Assembly (NCBI RefSeq): GCF_017591435.1
Contig: NC_059279.1
Coordinates: 837,501-901,500 of the forward strand
DNA: 64,000 bases
Reading direction: 5' to 3'
From: Portunus trituberculatus
Taxonomy: Eukaryota > Arthropoda > Malacostraca > Decapoda > Portunidae
A model generated the notes under the pieces. It made no database searches. It was given only the letters and a program-made list of their open reading frames with translations, and was not told the origin of the DNA. Below, piece after piece: positions 1 through 10,479 of the stretch. The position numbers and the translations under genes are program-made. Position 1 is the stretch's first letter; every line of letters begins with the position of its first letter.

Positions 1-1345
1 ATTTGACGTAGAAAGAAGAGAAGAAAAAATAACTTATACGGATTTGACGTAGAATTAAAGGGAGAAGAAAAAAGATAGTAACTCACAAGAATTTGAAGAC
101 TAAAAAACTGCAGCATACGAATTTCAAGACTAAAAAACTGGAGCATATATTAAAAAAAATCACCAAAAATCATTCCAAAACTGCTATTCACAAAACAAAG
201 AAACACGCACGAAAAAATAAATAAAAATAAAGAAGAACAATAAACCCAGACTCGAATCAGAAACATTCCTACTCTATATTGAAACATTTAGTGACTGCCG
301 CGTCTTCGCCTCAACCCGCCAACCCTCATCATGCTTAATTAGAGGACAAGCGGTACTGTAATGCGGCAGTTAGTCTCCACTTTATAGCCTCGACAATTAC
401 TTCCCTCATGAAAATTTCCGCAGAGAGTCCACGTGCGTTCCCTAAATTGACGCTAAGTGTTGTATCTGTGCTGGAGACGAAGAGGAGGAGGAGGAGGAAG
501 AAGGAAACGTGTAGGATGAAAGATGTTTAGGGAAGTTTGATGTGACACTACGCTAACAATGAAGAAAGAACAGTAAGAGAGATGGTTGATAGGAAGAAGT
601 GAGAAAGAAGTGAAGAGCGGGAATAAGAGGAGAAAGAGGAAGACAAGGAGTGGTTAGGTGAGTTTTAAGGTGACACTATAAGAAGAAAGACATGAGAGAG
701 AAATAGGAGATGAATATAATAGGAGGAAATTAAGAGGAAGAAAGTTGATAATAGTAAGAAGGTAATTAAAGAATAAAAAGATGAAGAAAGTAAAAGAGGA
801 AGGAAAACAAAAAAAAATAGTAACAAAAGAGAAATAAGAGGAATAATAAATGGAATCTTCAAAATTAAAAAGAAAATGAAAAAAAAAAAACAAGAGAAAC
901 ACGAAACAATAAAAAAGGAAATATAAAAAAAAACGGAAAAAAAAGAGAATAATAAAATGAAATCTATGGCTCCATTTGCTTGTATTATTAATCTCGTCTA
1001 CCTGTGGATCAATTTATCATCAGCTCCTCTTCCCTCTAGTTATTCCCTCACTCCCACAGTAACATTCACCGGCTAGTCTGTAATCAACCGACAATTTCCT
1101 TCCCTATGAGTGAGTGTTTGCCTCTATTAACAGCGCATTTACCTGTGTCAAGTACCTGATTCACTCCTAATGACCCCGCACGTGTTTGTCATATGAGGGG
1201 AGGCGCTCGGGGGAAGAGGGGGCAGTGATGGGAGGGAAAGAAGCCACGTGGATATAATTTATGAGGAAAATTAGTCCAGGATAAAGAGAAATGTGAGGAA
1301 ATGTTTAGGGAATTGTGTTAAAGAGAAGGTGAAGTTAACGTATGA
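1..1345. other. Non-coding, A/purine-rich DNA, no gene seen
   Basis: This stretch lies downstream of the exon at 4.1-4.4 kb and is probably inside its first intron. Positions 480-960 are strongly purine-rich on the plus strand. A single-copy part (about 960-1250) has no recognisable coding signal. I see no homeobox exon here on either strand. Confidence 0.6.
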
Positions 1346-1391
1346 GTGGTGGTGGTGGTGGTGGTGGTGGTGGTGGTGGTGGTGGTGGTGG
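1346..1391. repeat. (GGT)n microsatellite
   Basis: About 15 uninterrupted GGT units. On the minus strand they read as a poly-histidine frame, which is not a gene. Confidence 0.95.
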
Positions 1392-2598
1392 GTGAGAAAT
1401 AATAAGAATAAACAGGGAGCGTCAGTGCGGTAGAAGCAGTTAATGACACCTGTCTCTCTCTGGCGGGTCACAGGTACCCATTATCATTCATTATTTAATT
1501 CTCAAGTCACGATAAAGAGACACCGCTGGTTTTCCTCCACCACCTACCACTGCCACCCCTCACGACGCCCAACCCCACCCCTACCCCCATCCACACACCC
1601 CTTCCCCGCGGCACCTGGAGACACGCCCTTAATCATGAGGACTCCCAAGGGCCTGAGAACACTGGAGGCGAGATGCAGGAGTCGCGGTGTTATGGAAGCT
1701 ACAGACAGGGAGTGAGTGGCCGGTGGGTTGCCATAGCCTTGAGGGGGGCGAGGTGGTGAGGTGGTGAGGCCTTCCCGAGGTGGTAATTTGGTGGGTAAGA
1801 AGGGAGGGAAGGCTACAGGGACAACCACTCCTCCTCCTCCTCCTCCTCCTCCTTTTCCGCCCTCCAACCCCACAGGCCAGACATCTCCCTCCCTCTCTCC
1901 ACCCCCAACCAATTGTCATAAATTAGTGTGGGCACGCGACTTTTCATTATTCACGAGGAATAAATGTATGGCCTTCCTGTGTCAACACAAATGGGGAATA
2001 AGACGACAAAACAAGGCAGCGGCAGCACCGGTAATGACGCTTGGGTGGGGCGTGTGGCGGGCGGCGGCGCGGGCGGCGGGACGGGGAGAAAACAGGCGAG
2101 GGATGACAACTGGTTCCATCTGAGCGGCGCCTTATGATCCCCGTGTGGCGTTGGGTCTTGGTGTGGGTTAATTGGATTGCAGGTAAGGAGTGTACACGAG
2201 TGGGAGTTTAGAGCGATAAAGTGATCGTGGGAACGCGCCAAACAAATGAGGTGTGTCACGGCGCACGCTGAGACTCCCGGGGCGCCTCCACCACGCCTCC
2301 CGCACATTGCCTCGCGTGATAGTCTATAAATATTAACTCAGGCGTGACAGACTCTTCAGATTGAGTTCTATAAGACAGACACCTGCTTATCCCCATGCAC
2401 CACCAACCCCTCCCATCCCCACCCCCAGACACACCCGCTTCCCTTCCGGCGCCCCACACCAGGCGTATCGACAGACAGACAGACACACAGCCTTCCTTCA
2501 TAAAATATATAAAAACAGACACGGAGCATAACTGATCCCCTGGGGTGGGAACCCGAGGGTCATTGTGCCCCGGGACGCCCTCGCCTGAAATTACACCA

Positions 2599-2601
<3 letters not shown>
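1392..2601. other. GC-rich non-coding DNA, probable intron
   Basis: Single-copy GC-rich sequence with a short CTC/CCT tract near 1828-1855 and a very CpG-rich patch at 2040-2130. Frames across it are proline- or glycine-rich composition artefacts. No splice-bounded exon was recognised. Confidence 0.5.

Positions 2602-2668
<67 letters not shown>
2602..2668. repeat. (GA)n microsatellite, 67 bp
   Basis: Perfect GA dinucleotide run. Confidence 0.97.
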
Positions 2669-2670
<2 letters not shown>

Positions 2671-2689
2671 ATTAGCCATCACGTGTAAA

Positions 2690-3260
2690 ATTTACGCCAC
2701 ATTGGATCTGTCCATCTGAATGTCTATTAAAGTGCATTAAGGGTCCGTGTCGCGTTCATTGCACGAGGCATTTAGATCCTTATGGCGGCGGGATCCAGAC
2801 AGGCCCGGGTCACGCTGGCTTGGATAAAGCTTGTAGAAGAAGGATTCAATATTAAATCACAAAGCGCATGATAAATGGCGCTTCAATTTTAGACGAGGAC
2901 AATTGAGCGGTTTGGTCTCCGCCACAACCAGCTCCTGTCACCGGCGGGAAGCTCCGAGACAGCAGTAATTTGCCTCGCCTGGGACTCTGAATGCAGCGCC
3001 GGCCAGGGAGAAATTATGCTGCAAGATTTAAGACGGCTTCTCAGAGCGGCGGCAGCTTAATGCGAAATGGAGCGGGATGAGTAAAATTAGCCTGTGATTT
3101 ATTGCCGGGAGGAAGGGACGGAGGAAAGGGAAGGGGAGGGAAGGGGTGATGGGACAGCGCAGGTGAGTTCCACGTAAACCATGTACACCCACTTAGCGGC
3201 CTTTCTAAGTGTTATGAATGCGCGGCTCACAGTTTACTAGAGGCTCAGGGTGTGTTTTAT
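2690..3260. promoter_or_regulatory. Single-copy CpG-retaining island, candidate intronic enhancer
   Basis: The block has no microsatellite, balanced base composition and many intact CpGs, with AT-rich homeodomain- or Caudal-like cores (for example a CATGATAAATGG stretch near 2867). It lies 0.8-1.4 kb inside the presumed first intron of the minus-strand repressor gene. Calling it an enhancer is inference from composition and position; no homology was tested. Confidence 0.35.
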
Positions 3261-3592
3261 GGAGTGCGTGTACTGCGGGAACCTTCACGCCGCGCTGACA
3301 ATAATAATAAAAATAATAATAATAACACTAAGCACAACTCCACTTCGCATTACCGTTGTTTGAATATTGATGGAAGCACTTGCCTCTAATATTTCAGGGA
3401 CATTAGTGGGATGGAGGAGGACAAACAATGGCGAGGAGGAAGAGGAAGAGCGTCTAAGGACTAAATAAAAGTAGCACTTAAACAGTATTGATCGGAGGGT
3501 CCTGTTGCTCTGTTACTGCTACTTATCAGCGCCTTCAGAGTGATGGAGTGTGCTGCGCTTGTGAAGAGAACGACAAACAGTGGACTAAAATA

Positions 3593-3594
<2 letters not shown>

Positions 3595-3629
<35 letters not shown>
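3595..3629. repeat. (GA)n microsatellite, ~35 bp
   Basis: Perfect GA run in the presumed first intron. Confidence 0.95.
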
Positions 3630-3633
<4 letters not shown>

Positions 3634-4085
3634 GGTGAAACAGTCGCGTGCGTGAGGCAAGCAATTTCCAGCACATAAACTCTAAAGTAAAGGGTTCTTG
3701 GTCTGTCTCTTGTACATCAGCGCCCACGTTACTACTTTGGGTTCACTCCTTTGATATCTCACTCCACACAGCCACTCGACACTCACTCACTCACTAATAA
3801 CACTCCCCTCTCGCCGCCACCGACCCCAAACACCAGCTTTTAAATCTTCCTCGCCCGGATGTCAGCGCCGCGTGACTTTCCAGGAATGAGGAGCGCCGCT
3901 GGAATGTCTTTGTGAGGCAGAGGAGGACACTGACGGCGGCGCGAGGGAGGGGACACTCGGGAGGCGGCGGCGTGAGGTGGTGGCGAAGGGAAAGGAGATG
4001 AGGCGAGGGAGAGGGTGTGAAGTGAGAGGAGAGGTGAGGTGAGGTGAGTGAGAGGCGCAGTAGCGGAACACGGACGCACGGCTTG

Positions 4086-4094
4086 GCTTACCTG
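4086..4094 (-). other. Splice donor ending exon 1
   Basis: On the minus strand the sequence reads CAG/GTAAGC, with the exon ending at 4092 and the intron starting with the complement of 4091. It is an almost perfect U1-complementary donor. The coding frame is interrupted after the first base of codon 108 (phase 1). The reading frame does continue open beyond it to about 3862, but the protein character changes abruptly to low-complexity sequence there, which supports splicing. Confidence 0.8.
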
Positions 4095-4413
4095 ATTCTC
4101 CGTGGTCGTCCTCGTCGTGGCTGGCGTCGCCTTCCAGGTCTATGTCGTCGTCCTCGGCGTGTGTCCGTGTCAGGCTGAGGTCCTTAGGCTCCTCTATAGT
4201 GGGTGTGGGCGGCGCTGACCCTTCACTCTGGGTGGAGGTGGGCGGCTTGTGTTGGGCGAGGATGTCTGTGATCATGAACTTGGGTCTGGGCGTGGGCGCC
4301 TCGGAGGTCTCGTGAGCGGGGGACGTGCCGCCTCCAGGTTGCGACTCGTCCTTGATGGCCCCGGGGGCGGCCGACACCCGCACGCCCACTCTGGAGCACA
4401 CTTCCACAGTCAT
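4092..4413 (-). CDS. First coding exon of eh1/CtBP-motif transcriptional repressor, probable NK/BarH-type homeobox gene (partial)
   Basis: The exon encodes the N-terminal 107 residues of a nuclear transcriptional repressor. Visible motifs in order: IKDE at residues 20-23 (fits the SUMO acceptor consensus), FMITDIL at 46-52 (engrailed homology-1, which docks Groucho/TLE), PKDLSL at 76-81 (fits the PxDLS CtBP-binding motif), and an acidic tract at about 87-103. The start is the first ATG after the predicted transcription start (complement of 4411-4413, preceded by CAACC), with no upstream ATG in the 85-nt leader. The exon ends at a canonical GTAAGC donor in phase 1. An eh1 near the N terminus followed by a disordered acidic linker before the first intron is typical of NKL-class homeobox genes, and FMITDIL resembles the BarH form most, but the homeodomain exon is outside the window. 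NK1/slouch or another eh1 protein (forkhead, T-box) cannot be excluded. The exon call is firm; the family is inference. Confidence 0.72.
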
Positions 4414-4498
4414 GGTTGCCACTACAGCGTCGGGCGCGTGAGGTCCCAGCTCGCAGGTTCGCTACACAACTTATCGTGCACCACGCTCGCGCTCGACT
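4414..4498 (-). other. Predicted 5' untranslated leader (85 nt)
   Basis: The interval runs from the initiator adenine (complement of 4498) to the base before the start codon. It contains no ATG and is GC-rich. Its length depends on the predicted start site. Confidence 0.5.
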
Positions 4499-4500
4499 GA
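4467..4500 (-). promoter_or_regulatory. Core promoter: initiator plus downstream promoter element
   Basis: The minus strand reads TCAGTC at 4500-4495, matching the arthropod initiator, with A+1 at 4498. Counting from that A, positions +28 to +32 (4471-4467) read AGTTG, which fits the DPE consensus RGWYV, and +24 is G as preferred in Drosophila DPE promoters. I see no TATA box near -30. Drosophila homeobox genes often use Inr+DPE promoters, so the architecture suits the gene. The motifs are seen directly; use as a promoter is inferred. Confidence 0.6.
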
Positions 4501-4735
4501 CTGCTGCCTTCCGTTCGCGCCGCTGGCTAGAGATCTGTGATGGCCGCCTCCCCATCCCACCCGCCCGTCCCTCTGGCCGCGCCCACCATCCAAACCCGGC
4601 CAATGGCAGACGTGCCGCGCACACTAGCGACGCCCCTTGCGTGGCTCCTCCAGCGGGGCTTGCCCGGGCCGCGGTGGGAGGAGCCAGCGGGCCCCGGGAG
4701 CCCCTCACCACATTAGACTCTTCTCGGGTCATTTT

Positions 4736-5050
4736 GGCGCTCATTACCTTCATTAGCGAGAGATTAACCGTCTTTTGATTTACCTCTTTGGATTAAACAA
4801 TATCGTGGTGAAATATTGCACAAAACCCTGGCGGTGCCCCGCAGCGGCAGCCCCGAGCCCCGCCACGCCGCGCCGCCAGGCTCCAGGTAAATAAAGGTGG
4901 AAAATATGGCAATCAGTCAACCCGAGCAGCGCCAGGTGACAAATTATTAGATGCTCATTACTTCCAAAGCGAACATGTGGCCATCATTTATTTGCCACCT
5001 GATTAATGATTATGAAGCGGCGGTATTGGTCAGGCTACTGATGTCCCCTT
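4736..5050. promoter_or_regulatory. Proximal upstream single-copy element
   Basis: Single-copy sequence 240-550 bp upstream of the predicted start. It holds an E2F-like TTTTGGCGC (4733-4741), E-box-like CAGGTG/CACCTG and homeodomain-type ATTAATGATTA (about 5002). A proximal enhancer is plausible but untested. Confidence 0.35.
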
Positions 5051-5079
5051 GACCCGCACCACTCGTCCATCCACCACCA

Positions 5080-5371
5080 ACTCCACCAGCACCACCACTA
5101 CCACCACCGCCACCACCATCATCACCACCACCACCAACACCAACACCACCAAAGGGACACACGATTATTATCATCCAGCACACCTCACCACCACCACCAC
5201 CAGTGCCCCTCTCCTGGCCCACCCTCCCCTCGCAGGCCTGTGGCACCTCTCTGATTGCCAACAAGCTCACAATTTAATATGATACCCCTTAAGATCAGGT
5301 GGGTTCAGGTTGTCACAGGATAGGCACCAGGAGGAGGAGGAGAAAGAGGAGGAGGAGGAGGAGGAGGAGGA
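5080..5371. repeat. Imperfect ACC and GAG trinucleotide tracts
   Basis: Interrupted ACC-type units run from about 5080 to 5205, and GAG units from 5329 to 5371. Both give threonine-, glycine- or glutamate-rich frames that are composition artefacts. Confidence 0.85.
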
Positions 5372-5779
5372 GCTGGCAGGCTGGACGAACAAAGTGCCTG
5401 ATGGAGCCGGAATAGCGAAGAGGCAGCAGACGCTTTAAATTTGTATACATTCACTCGGCGGTAACGCAGCAGAAGGCGAGGAAATGTCAGCGGTGATTCC
5501 TCGCGCCGCCTTGCTCCCCTCGCTCAGGTAACGTGTCAGGGCGCCACTTGTCTCCACTGTAGCTTTAGCCGTCGTGGAGGATAAGTCAAGGCGCTGGAGG
5601 AGGAGGAAGAGGAGGAAGAGGAGGAGGAGGAGTAAGACTGTCAGGGTTCTCATGTTCACGTCTTGTTTGTGGTCGAGGGATTGACGACATTTTAATTGAC
5701 TTCTCAGGTCTCGAATGTTGGCTACGTATATATTGCGACCTGTTGTCTCCCTCATGTCTACCTGTTGTTTGTAGACACG

Positions 5780-5781
<2 letters not shown>

Positions 5782-5858
<77 letters not shown>
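5782..5858. repeat. (CT)n microsatellite, ~77 bp
   Basis: Perfect CT run ending shortly before a TTAA-type MITE. Confidence 0.97.
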
Positions 5859-5861
<3 letters not shown>

Positions 5862-5916
5862 CAATTGCGCTTCTTCTTTCACTGTTATTCCCTTCTGTGT
5901 CCTCTCTACCTGTGTA

Positions 5917-6120
5917 TTTAGCCCCTTCAGTACCGTGACGCGTTTCCATATTCATTCTGGTGATTTTAAACAGCTTCAGAAATTCATGTGGGGGATTAAA
6001 ATAGTGAAAACTGTGGCCATTAATCTTCTGACCTCCATAGACCCTTCCTAATGTCAATAAAATGGTCTAATCGTACACAAATCTCAAGGTAAAAATGTGT
6101 TCCAGTACTGAAGGGTTTAA
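5917..6120 (+). mobile_element. TTAA MITE copy 1 (piggyBac-like, ~200 bp)
   Basis: The left end reads GCCCCTTCAGTACCGTGACG and the right end CCAGTACTGAAGGG followed by TTAA. The ends are inverted repeats of each other. The interior shares the family core (ACAGCTTCAGAAA, then GGCCATTAATCTTCTGACC). The left TTAA is decayed to TTTA. Strand convention for the family: + means the ACGCGTTTCCATATTC end is on the left. Confidence 0.85.
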
Positions 6121-6329
6121 CCTTTCACTGTTCTAATCTTGCTTCATGAGATTGCTGTGAAAGAGGAAGCAGTTGAATTGATACAAAAAAAATAGTTTAA
6201 GGTTTAAGTCACATTTTCTAAGCTACAGAATTACACATTTAAGACACTGTAGTGGGAAGTGGCGGAAATTTGTAGGTAAAGATGGGAAAATAGTGTGTAG
6301 TGGTGAAAAGGTTAAAAATGAGTACTATT

Positions 6330-7060
6330 ATTGACTATCATGCTTATTGATTCCATTTCCATCAACTATTATTACTCTCTTTCTCTCCCATTGTCTTTCT
6401 ATCCCCATCCACTTCCATCTTCATCATACAGTTTACATTTATACATCATCTTACTCTTCTTCTCTCTTCTTTCGCCATTAAGTTCTATTGTACTTAACTT
6501 CCATTCCTCTCTTCCTCCTTCACTTATTCCCATCTATCTTTATCACCATTCCATCCCATCATCTTCCACCCATCTCTTCCCTCGCCACCAACTTCTACCT
6601 CCATTAACTTCTATTTAAAGCAACTTCCATTTCTCTCTTCCTTTCCATCTCTATCACTTTCCATCCTCATCATCTTCCACCCGTTCCTTCCTTCGCCATC
6701 AGCTTCTATTCCCATTAACTTCTAATCCTATTTATTAACATTTTTCTCCTCCTCCTCCTCCCCCATTATCTTCTATTCCTATCCCCTATCATCACCCCTC
6801 CCTTTCTTTTTTCTCTTCCTCTCCCATTATCTTCTGTTCCTATCCCCATTATCTTCCACCCCTTCCCTAAACCATCCACCTCCTCCACCTCCTCTACTAT
6901 TTTTCTCTTCCTCTTCTATTACTCTCTTCTTATCCCCATTAGCTTCCACCCATCCCTTCCCTAAAACCATCAACTTACCCTCCCTTTTTCTCCATTTCCA
7001 TCCATCCTCCACCTCCTCCTCCAACTCCTCCATCTCCTACTCCACCCTCTCCCTACATTA
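6330..7060. repeat. Pyrimidine-rich degenerate minisatellite
   Basis: The plus strand is almost entirely C/T with scattered A. Variants of CATTAACTTCYATTYCTCT and CATCATCTTCCACCC recur many times at irregular spacing. No coding signal. Confidence 0.7.
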
Positions 7061-7446
7061 AGAGTCGATCCACCACACCAGTAATATGATTCATCCACTC
7101 CTGCCACACCCACTCATTTGATGGATTAAGGCTAATTGTTTTCTTGGTTCAGGTGAGGTCAGATTACCTTATAAGTTGGCGACTCGGTAAGTAAAGAATT
7201 ATTCCCAGTTTTTCCCCTTTGTCTTCGTGTAAAAGTGAGTCGCTTTTTAAATTGCGAGGGAAGTGTTTTGCGTGTATCCTGTGTCTTTCTTATTACGGTG
7301 AGCTGTGTTTTGTTTACCTGCTGTCTGATTGCTTGGTTTCACTCGGCAGTTGGGTTTTGTCTCCGCTCTACTGGTTGTGTTGTCTTCCATTCGTGTGTTT
7401 TTAGTGTTAGATATCATTGGTAGGTGTTAGTTAGGTGATAGTGGTG
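7061..7446. other. Single-copy T/G-rich DNA, no gene recognised
   Basis: No repeat or motif-bearing frame stands out. Short cysteine/phenylalanine-rich frames here show no domain, start context or splice structure. Confidence 0.5.
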
Positions 7447-7452
7447 GTGATG

Positions 7453-7497
<45 letters not shown>

Positions 7498-7640
7498 ATT
7501 GTAGTAGTAGAAGTATATAGTAGTAATAGTAGTAAGAGAAGAAAGACGAAATTACTGCCGTTGTTGTTATTGTTATTGTTGTTGTTGTTGTTGTTGTTGT
7601 TATTGTTGTTGTTGTTTTGGTTATAGTTGTTGTTGTTGTT
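7447..7640. repeat. (AGT)n then (TTG)n trinucleotide cluster
   Basis: AGT units occupy roughly 7453-7535 and TTG units 7558-7640, separated by a short A/G-rich spacer. Confidence 0.93.
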
Positions 7641-7650
7641 GTAGTATCGA

Positions 7651-7700
7651 GGTATATTGCCAACATCAGCCCTACACGTGGCAGTCTCTGTAGTAAAGCT
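7651..7700 (-). mobile_element. Fragment of short retroposed element family (GCCACGTGTAGG)
   Basis: On the minus strand the fragment reads GCCACGTGTAGGGCTGATG, the core of the 107-bp element seen complete at 57114-57220 and partially at 34375-34470. Only about 50 bp is recognisable. Confidence 0.4.
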
Positions 7701-7839
7701 GAATAAAACTAACTCTCTCAAATTTCCCTTTAATATATTAGGTTAGGTTAGGTCAAGTTTATATCTGGCAGGATGAATCATATTAAACTAACTCCCCCTC
7801 CTATCCTACCCTTGACAAAACTCCCCTAGATGAAAAAGT

Positions 7840-8070
7840 ACAGTAATAACAACACTAACACACGAGGCAGAGTGGACAAGAACGAAAAACCAACACAGTA
7901 ACACATGAAACACAGTGTCTCGTGAACGAAATAGCAACACAACACATAGAATACACTATACAGCGTTTCCTGAACAATAACAACAATAACACATACACTA
8001 ACTTACACATTCATCTCCTAAGAACAGAATAGCAACACAAGCAGTAACACAAATGGAATACAGTGGCTCT
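7840..8070. repeat. Degenerate ~70-bp tandem repeat
   Basis: Three imperfect units share AACGAAATAGCAACACA-type sequence, a CACAGTG core and AATAACAACA-type spacers. Confidence 0.6.
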
Positions 8071-8300
8071 TATGAACGAAATAACAGTGAACTCTGGAAC
8101 TCTCTGCCTGCTTCTGTGTTTCTATCTACCTATGATCTCAACTAATTTAAGAATGATTTTGAAGATATTTGTTCCATTCTTTAGGCTAACTCACGAATCT
8201 GCTCGGGAACTGGCGTCGAAGTGGGCTTATTTTTCTTTTTGTTTAATAATTTTTGTTGCTCTTGGCTGCAGTTTTCCCTCGCACTTAAAGAAAAACAGTA
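8071..8300 (+). mobile_element. Degraded 3' end of a non-LTR retrotransposon (LINE)
   Basis: In the frame whose TGG codon starts at 8095 the sequence encodes YERNNSELWNSLPASV and then FLSTYDLN before a stop at 8143. WNSLPxSV followed by a Phe-Lys-rich tail is a recurrent C-terminal signature of metazoan LINE reverse transcriptases. The downstream T-rich leader ending in TTGTTGCTCTTGGCTGCAG also looks like a LINE 3' UTR. The open frame is broken by stops, so this is a fossil. A long CA tract begins directly after the 3' end. Confidence 0.65.
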
Positions 8301-8417
<117 letters not shown>

Positions 8418-8423
8418 CGTCTA

Positions 8424-8636
8424 AACCTCTTGAGTATACCATGACGCGTATCCATATTCATTCTGCTTACTATTTGGTGATTTTATACAGCTTCAGAAAC
8501 TCATTTGGGGGATTGAAATAGAGAAGACTGTAGTCATTAATCTTTCGACTTCCATAAACCCTTCCTAACGCAAATGAAATCGTCTAATCATACCCAAAAA
8601 TCAAGGTAAAAATGTGTCCCAGTATTGGAGAAGTTA
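8424..8636 (+). mobile_element. TTAA MITE copy 2 (diverged)
   Basis: The ends have decayed (CCTCTTGAGTATACCATGAC and CAGTATTGGAGAAGTTA), but the interior matches the family throughout, including CATATTCATTCTGCTTACTATTTGG and the GTCTAATCATAC segment. Confidence 0.8.
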
Positions 8637-8939
8637 GAGAAAAATAACACACACACACACACACACTACAGCATCTTAAGAGCACAGAAGGAAGGCAGTT
8701 CGAGTGTTCCTTGGTGTCTCAACTGCGTAGTGGTTCATGGCCTTCGAATTTTGCTCTCCTTTCTTGCCGTCTGTTAACTGGATAATGAAGGCGGCGGCGG
8801 TGGTGGTGGTGGTGGTGGTGGTGACTAAGATCAAGATAATTTAAGGTTATAATAATTTTGATGAATTTCTTGGTTTTGTTAGCTGTGTTTTTGTGGTGTT
8901 TGGACTAAGTAGGGCGGGGTCTTATGATATTTGATGATA

Positions 8940-9009
<70 letters not shown>

Positions 9010-9089
9010 ACAAAACTAACTCATAAATCACAATACATACAACCAAATCAACAAAAAAAACATGAAATACTTGAAAGAAACACACAAAA

Positions 9090-9173
<84 letters not shown>

Positions 9174-9273
9174 GGAAAAACAACACCCAAATAATGAATT
9201 CTGAGCCACGCAGCGCTAACAAACAGGCGGAAGTGTGTCTGATTAGCGGCGATTGATAACACAGCGAAGCATC

Positions 9274-9332
<59 letters not shown>

Positions 9333-9340
9333 GCGTCCAT
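8637..9340. repeat. Microsatellite cluster: CT, CA and GT tracts
   Basis: CT runs at 8941-9006, CA at 9093-9171 and GT at 9276-9329. A short GGC/GGT tract lies at 8791-8822. The CA and later GT tracts are complementary and flank about 105 bp of unique DNA, so a single strand could fold on itself here. Confidence 0.93.
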
Positions 9341-9473
9341 TTCCCCGCTAGCCGCCGCCGCCGCTCTTCGTTTTCTATTTACGATGTTATTAGTCGATGC
9401 TTATTTAGTCCAATTACCTTAATGAGATTGTGTAATAACTCTCACAGGTGTTAAGTGACGCGGGAAGGCTCGG

Positions 9474-9475
<2 letters not shown>
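9341..9475. promoter_or_regulatory. Short single-copy TAAT-rich island
   Basis: CpG-retaining sequence with AGTCCAATTACCTTAATGAG and CACAGGTG, wedged between microsatellites. Candidate regulatory element by composition only. Confidence 0.25.

Positions 9476-9518
<43 letters not shown>
9476..9518. repeat. (GA)n microsatellite
   Basis: Perfect GA run of ~43 bp. Confidence 0.96.
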
Positions 9519-9519
<1 letters not shown>

Positions 9520-9529
9520 TGATTTTTTA

Positions 9530-10470
9530 TGTAATACTAGAGATTTCATATTTTCTATTACTTTTTTGTCTTTCTTTTCTTTCTTCATTATTTTCTTTTC
9601 TTTTTTGCTCTATTTTTCCTTCTTTATTCTTTTTATTTTTTTATCTATGATTAGTTTTTTTTATTATTTCATCGTCTACTTTTCATAATTTTGTCGACTT
9701 TGGTGTTTTTTTTCCTCTATTCCTTGTTCTTTAATTATTTAAGTTGTTATTTTCCCTTTTTCTTTCCTAATTCCGTATTTTCATTTCCTATTGACTTGTT
9801 TTTCCTAGTTTTTCTTTTTCTTGCTTGTATAAATCATCATCTTTATTTTGCAACATAATCAATTCGATCCTTTTTGTCTAACTGTTGTTCTATATTCTTC
9901 TACGTCTCCTTTTTTTTTCTTTTTCCTTCTATTTATATGTATCTTACTTATACATCTTCTTGTTTCACTTTTTTTTATTTAATTTCTTATATATCTTTTG
10001 TATATTTCTTTCTCTTACTCTTACTCTCCTTATCATTTTCCTCGTTTCTATCTTTTTCTTGTTTTCCTTGTACTGTATACCTACTTTTATTCTTATTCTT
10101 TCATTTTTTCTCCTTTTTACCTTATCTTCTTCTTTTTTATTTTTCCTTTATTCTTTCTTTTATTTTTCCTCTTCCTTCATCTCTTTTCTCTTTTGTATCT
10201 CCTTTTCCATCTTTTTTCTTCTTGTACTAAATTCTTCCTTTCTCTCCTCTCTCTACTGTACCTCACATTTTTCTACCTTTTGTACTCCTCTCTTCTTCCT
10301 TCAATTCCTTCATCACTATCTACCTCCTGTTTCTTATAATTCTTGCACCTCTACTCTTCCTTCCTCTTTCCCTTCCTACACTTCATCTACCTCCTTCCTT
10401 TCCCTCCTCCTCCTCCTCCTCCTCTTCCTCCTCCTCCTCCTCTTTTTCTTTTTCTTGTACATTTTCCTCT
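9530..10470. repeat. 940-bp polypyrimidine-rich tract
   Basis: The plus strand is overwhelmingly T and C, ending in CTC/CCT trinucleotides (10400-10441). All three forward frames stay open as Phe/Leu/Ser-rich strings, which is a property of the base composition and not a gene. Confidence 0.75.
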
Positions 10471-10479
10471 TCCTCGCTG

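Larger units (their letters stand above)
4080..4930. promoter_or_regulatory. CpG-rich promoter region over exon 1
   Basis: A dense block of CpG and GC-rich sequence covers exon 1, its leader and about 400 bp upstream. On the minus strand it holds a CCAAT box in inverted form (ATTGG, near 4600) and several GC boxes. It contrasts sharply with the AT- and repeat-rich surroundings. Confidence 0.55.

Noticed and set aside
3862..4091. Continuation of the repressor frame beyond 4092
   Set aside because: A consensus GTAAGC donor is present at 4091 and the predicted peptide turns into low-complexity Ser/Pro/His sequence afterwards.
4223..4753. Longer frames in other phases overlapping exon 1 and its promoter (both strands)
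   Set aside because: GC-rich DNA is stop-poor. Only the 4413-4092 minus frame carries motifs (eh1, PxDLS) and ends at a good splice donor.
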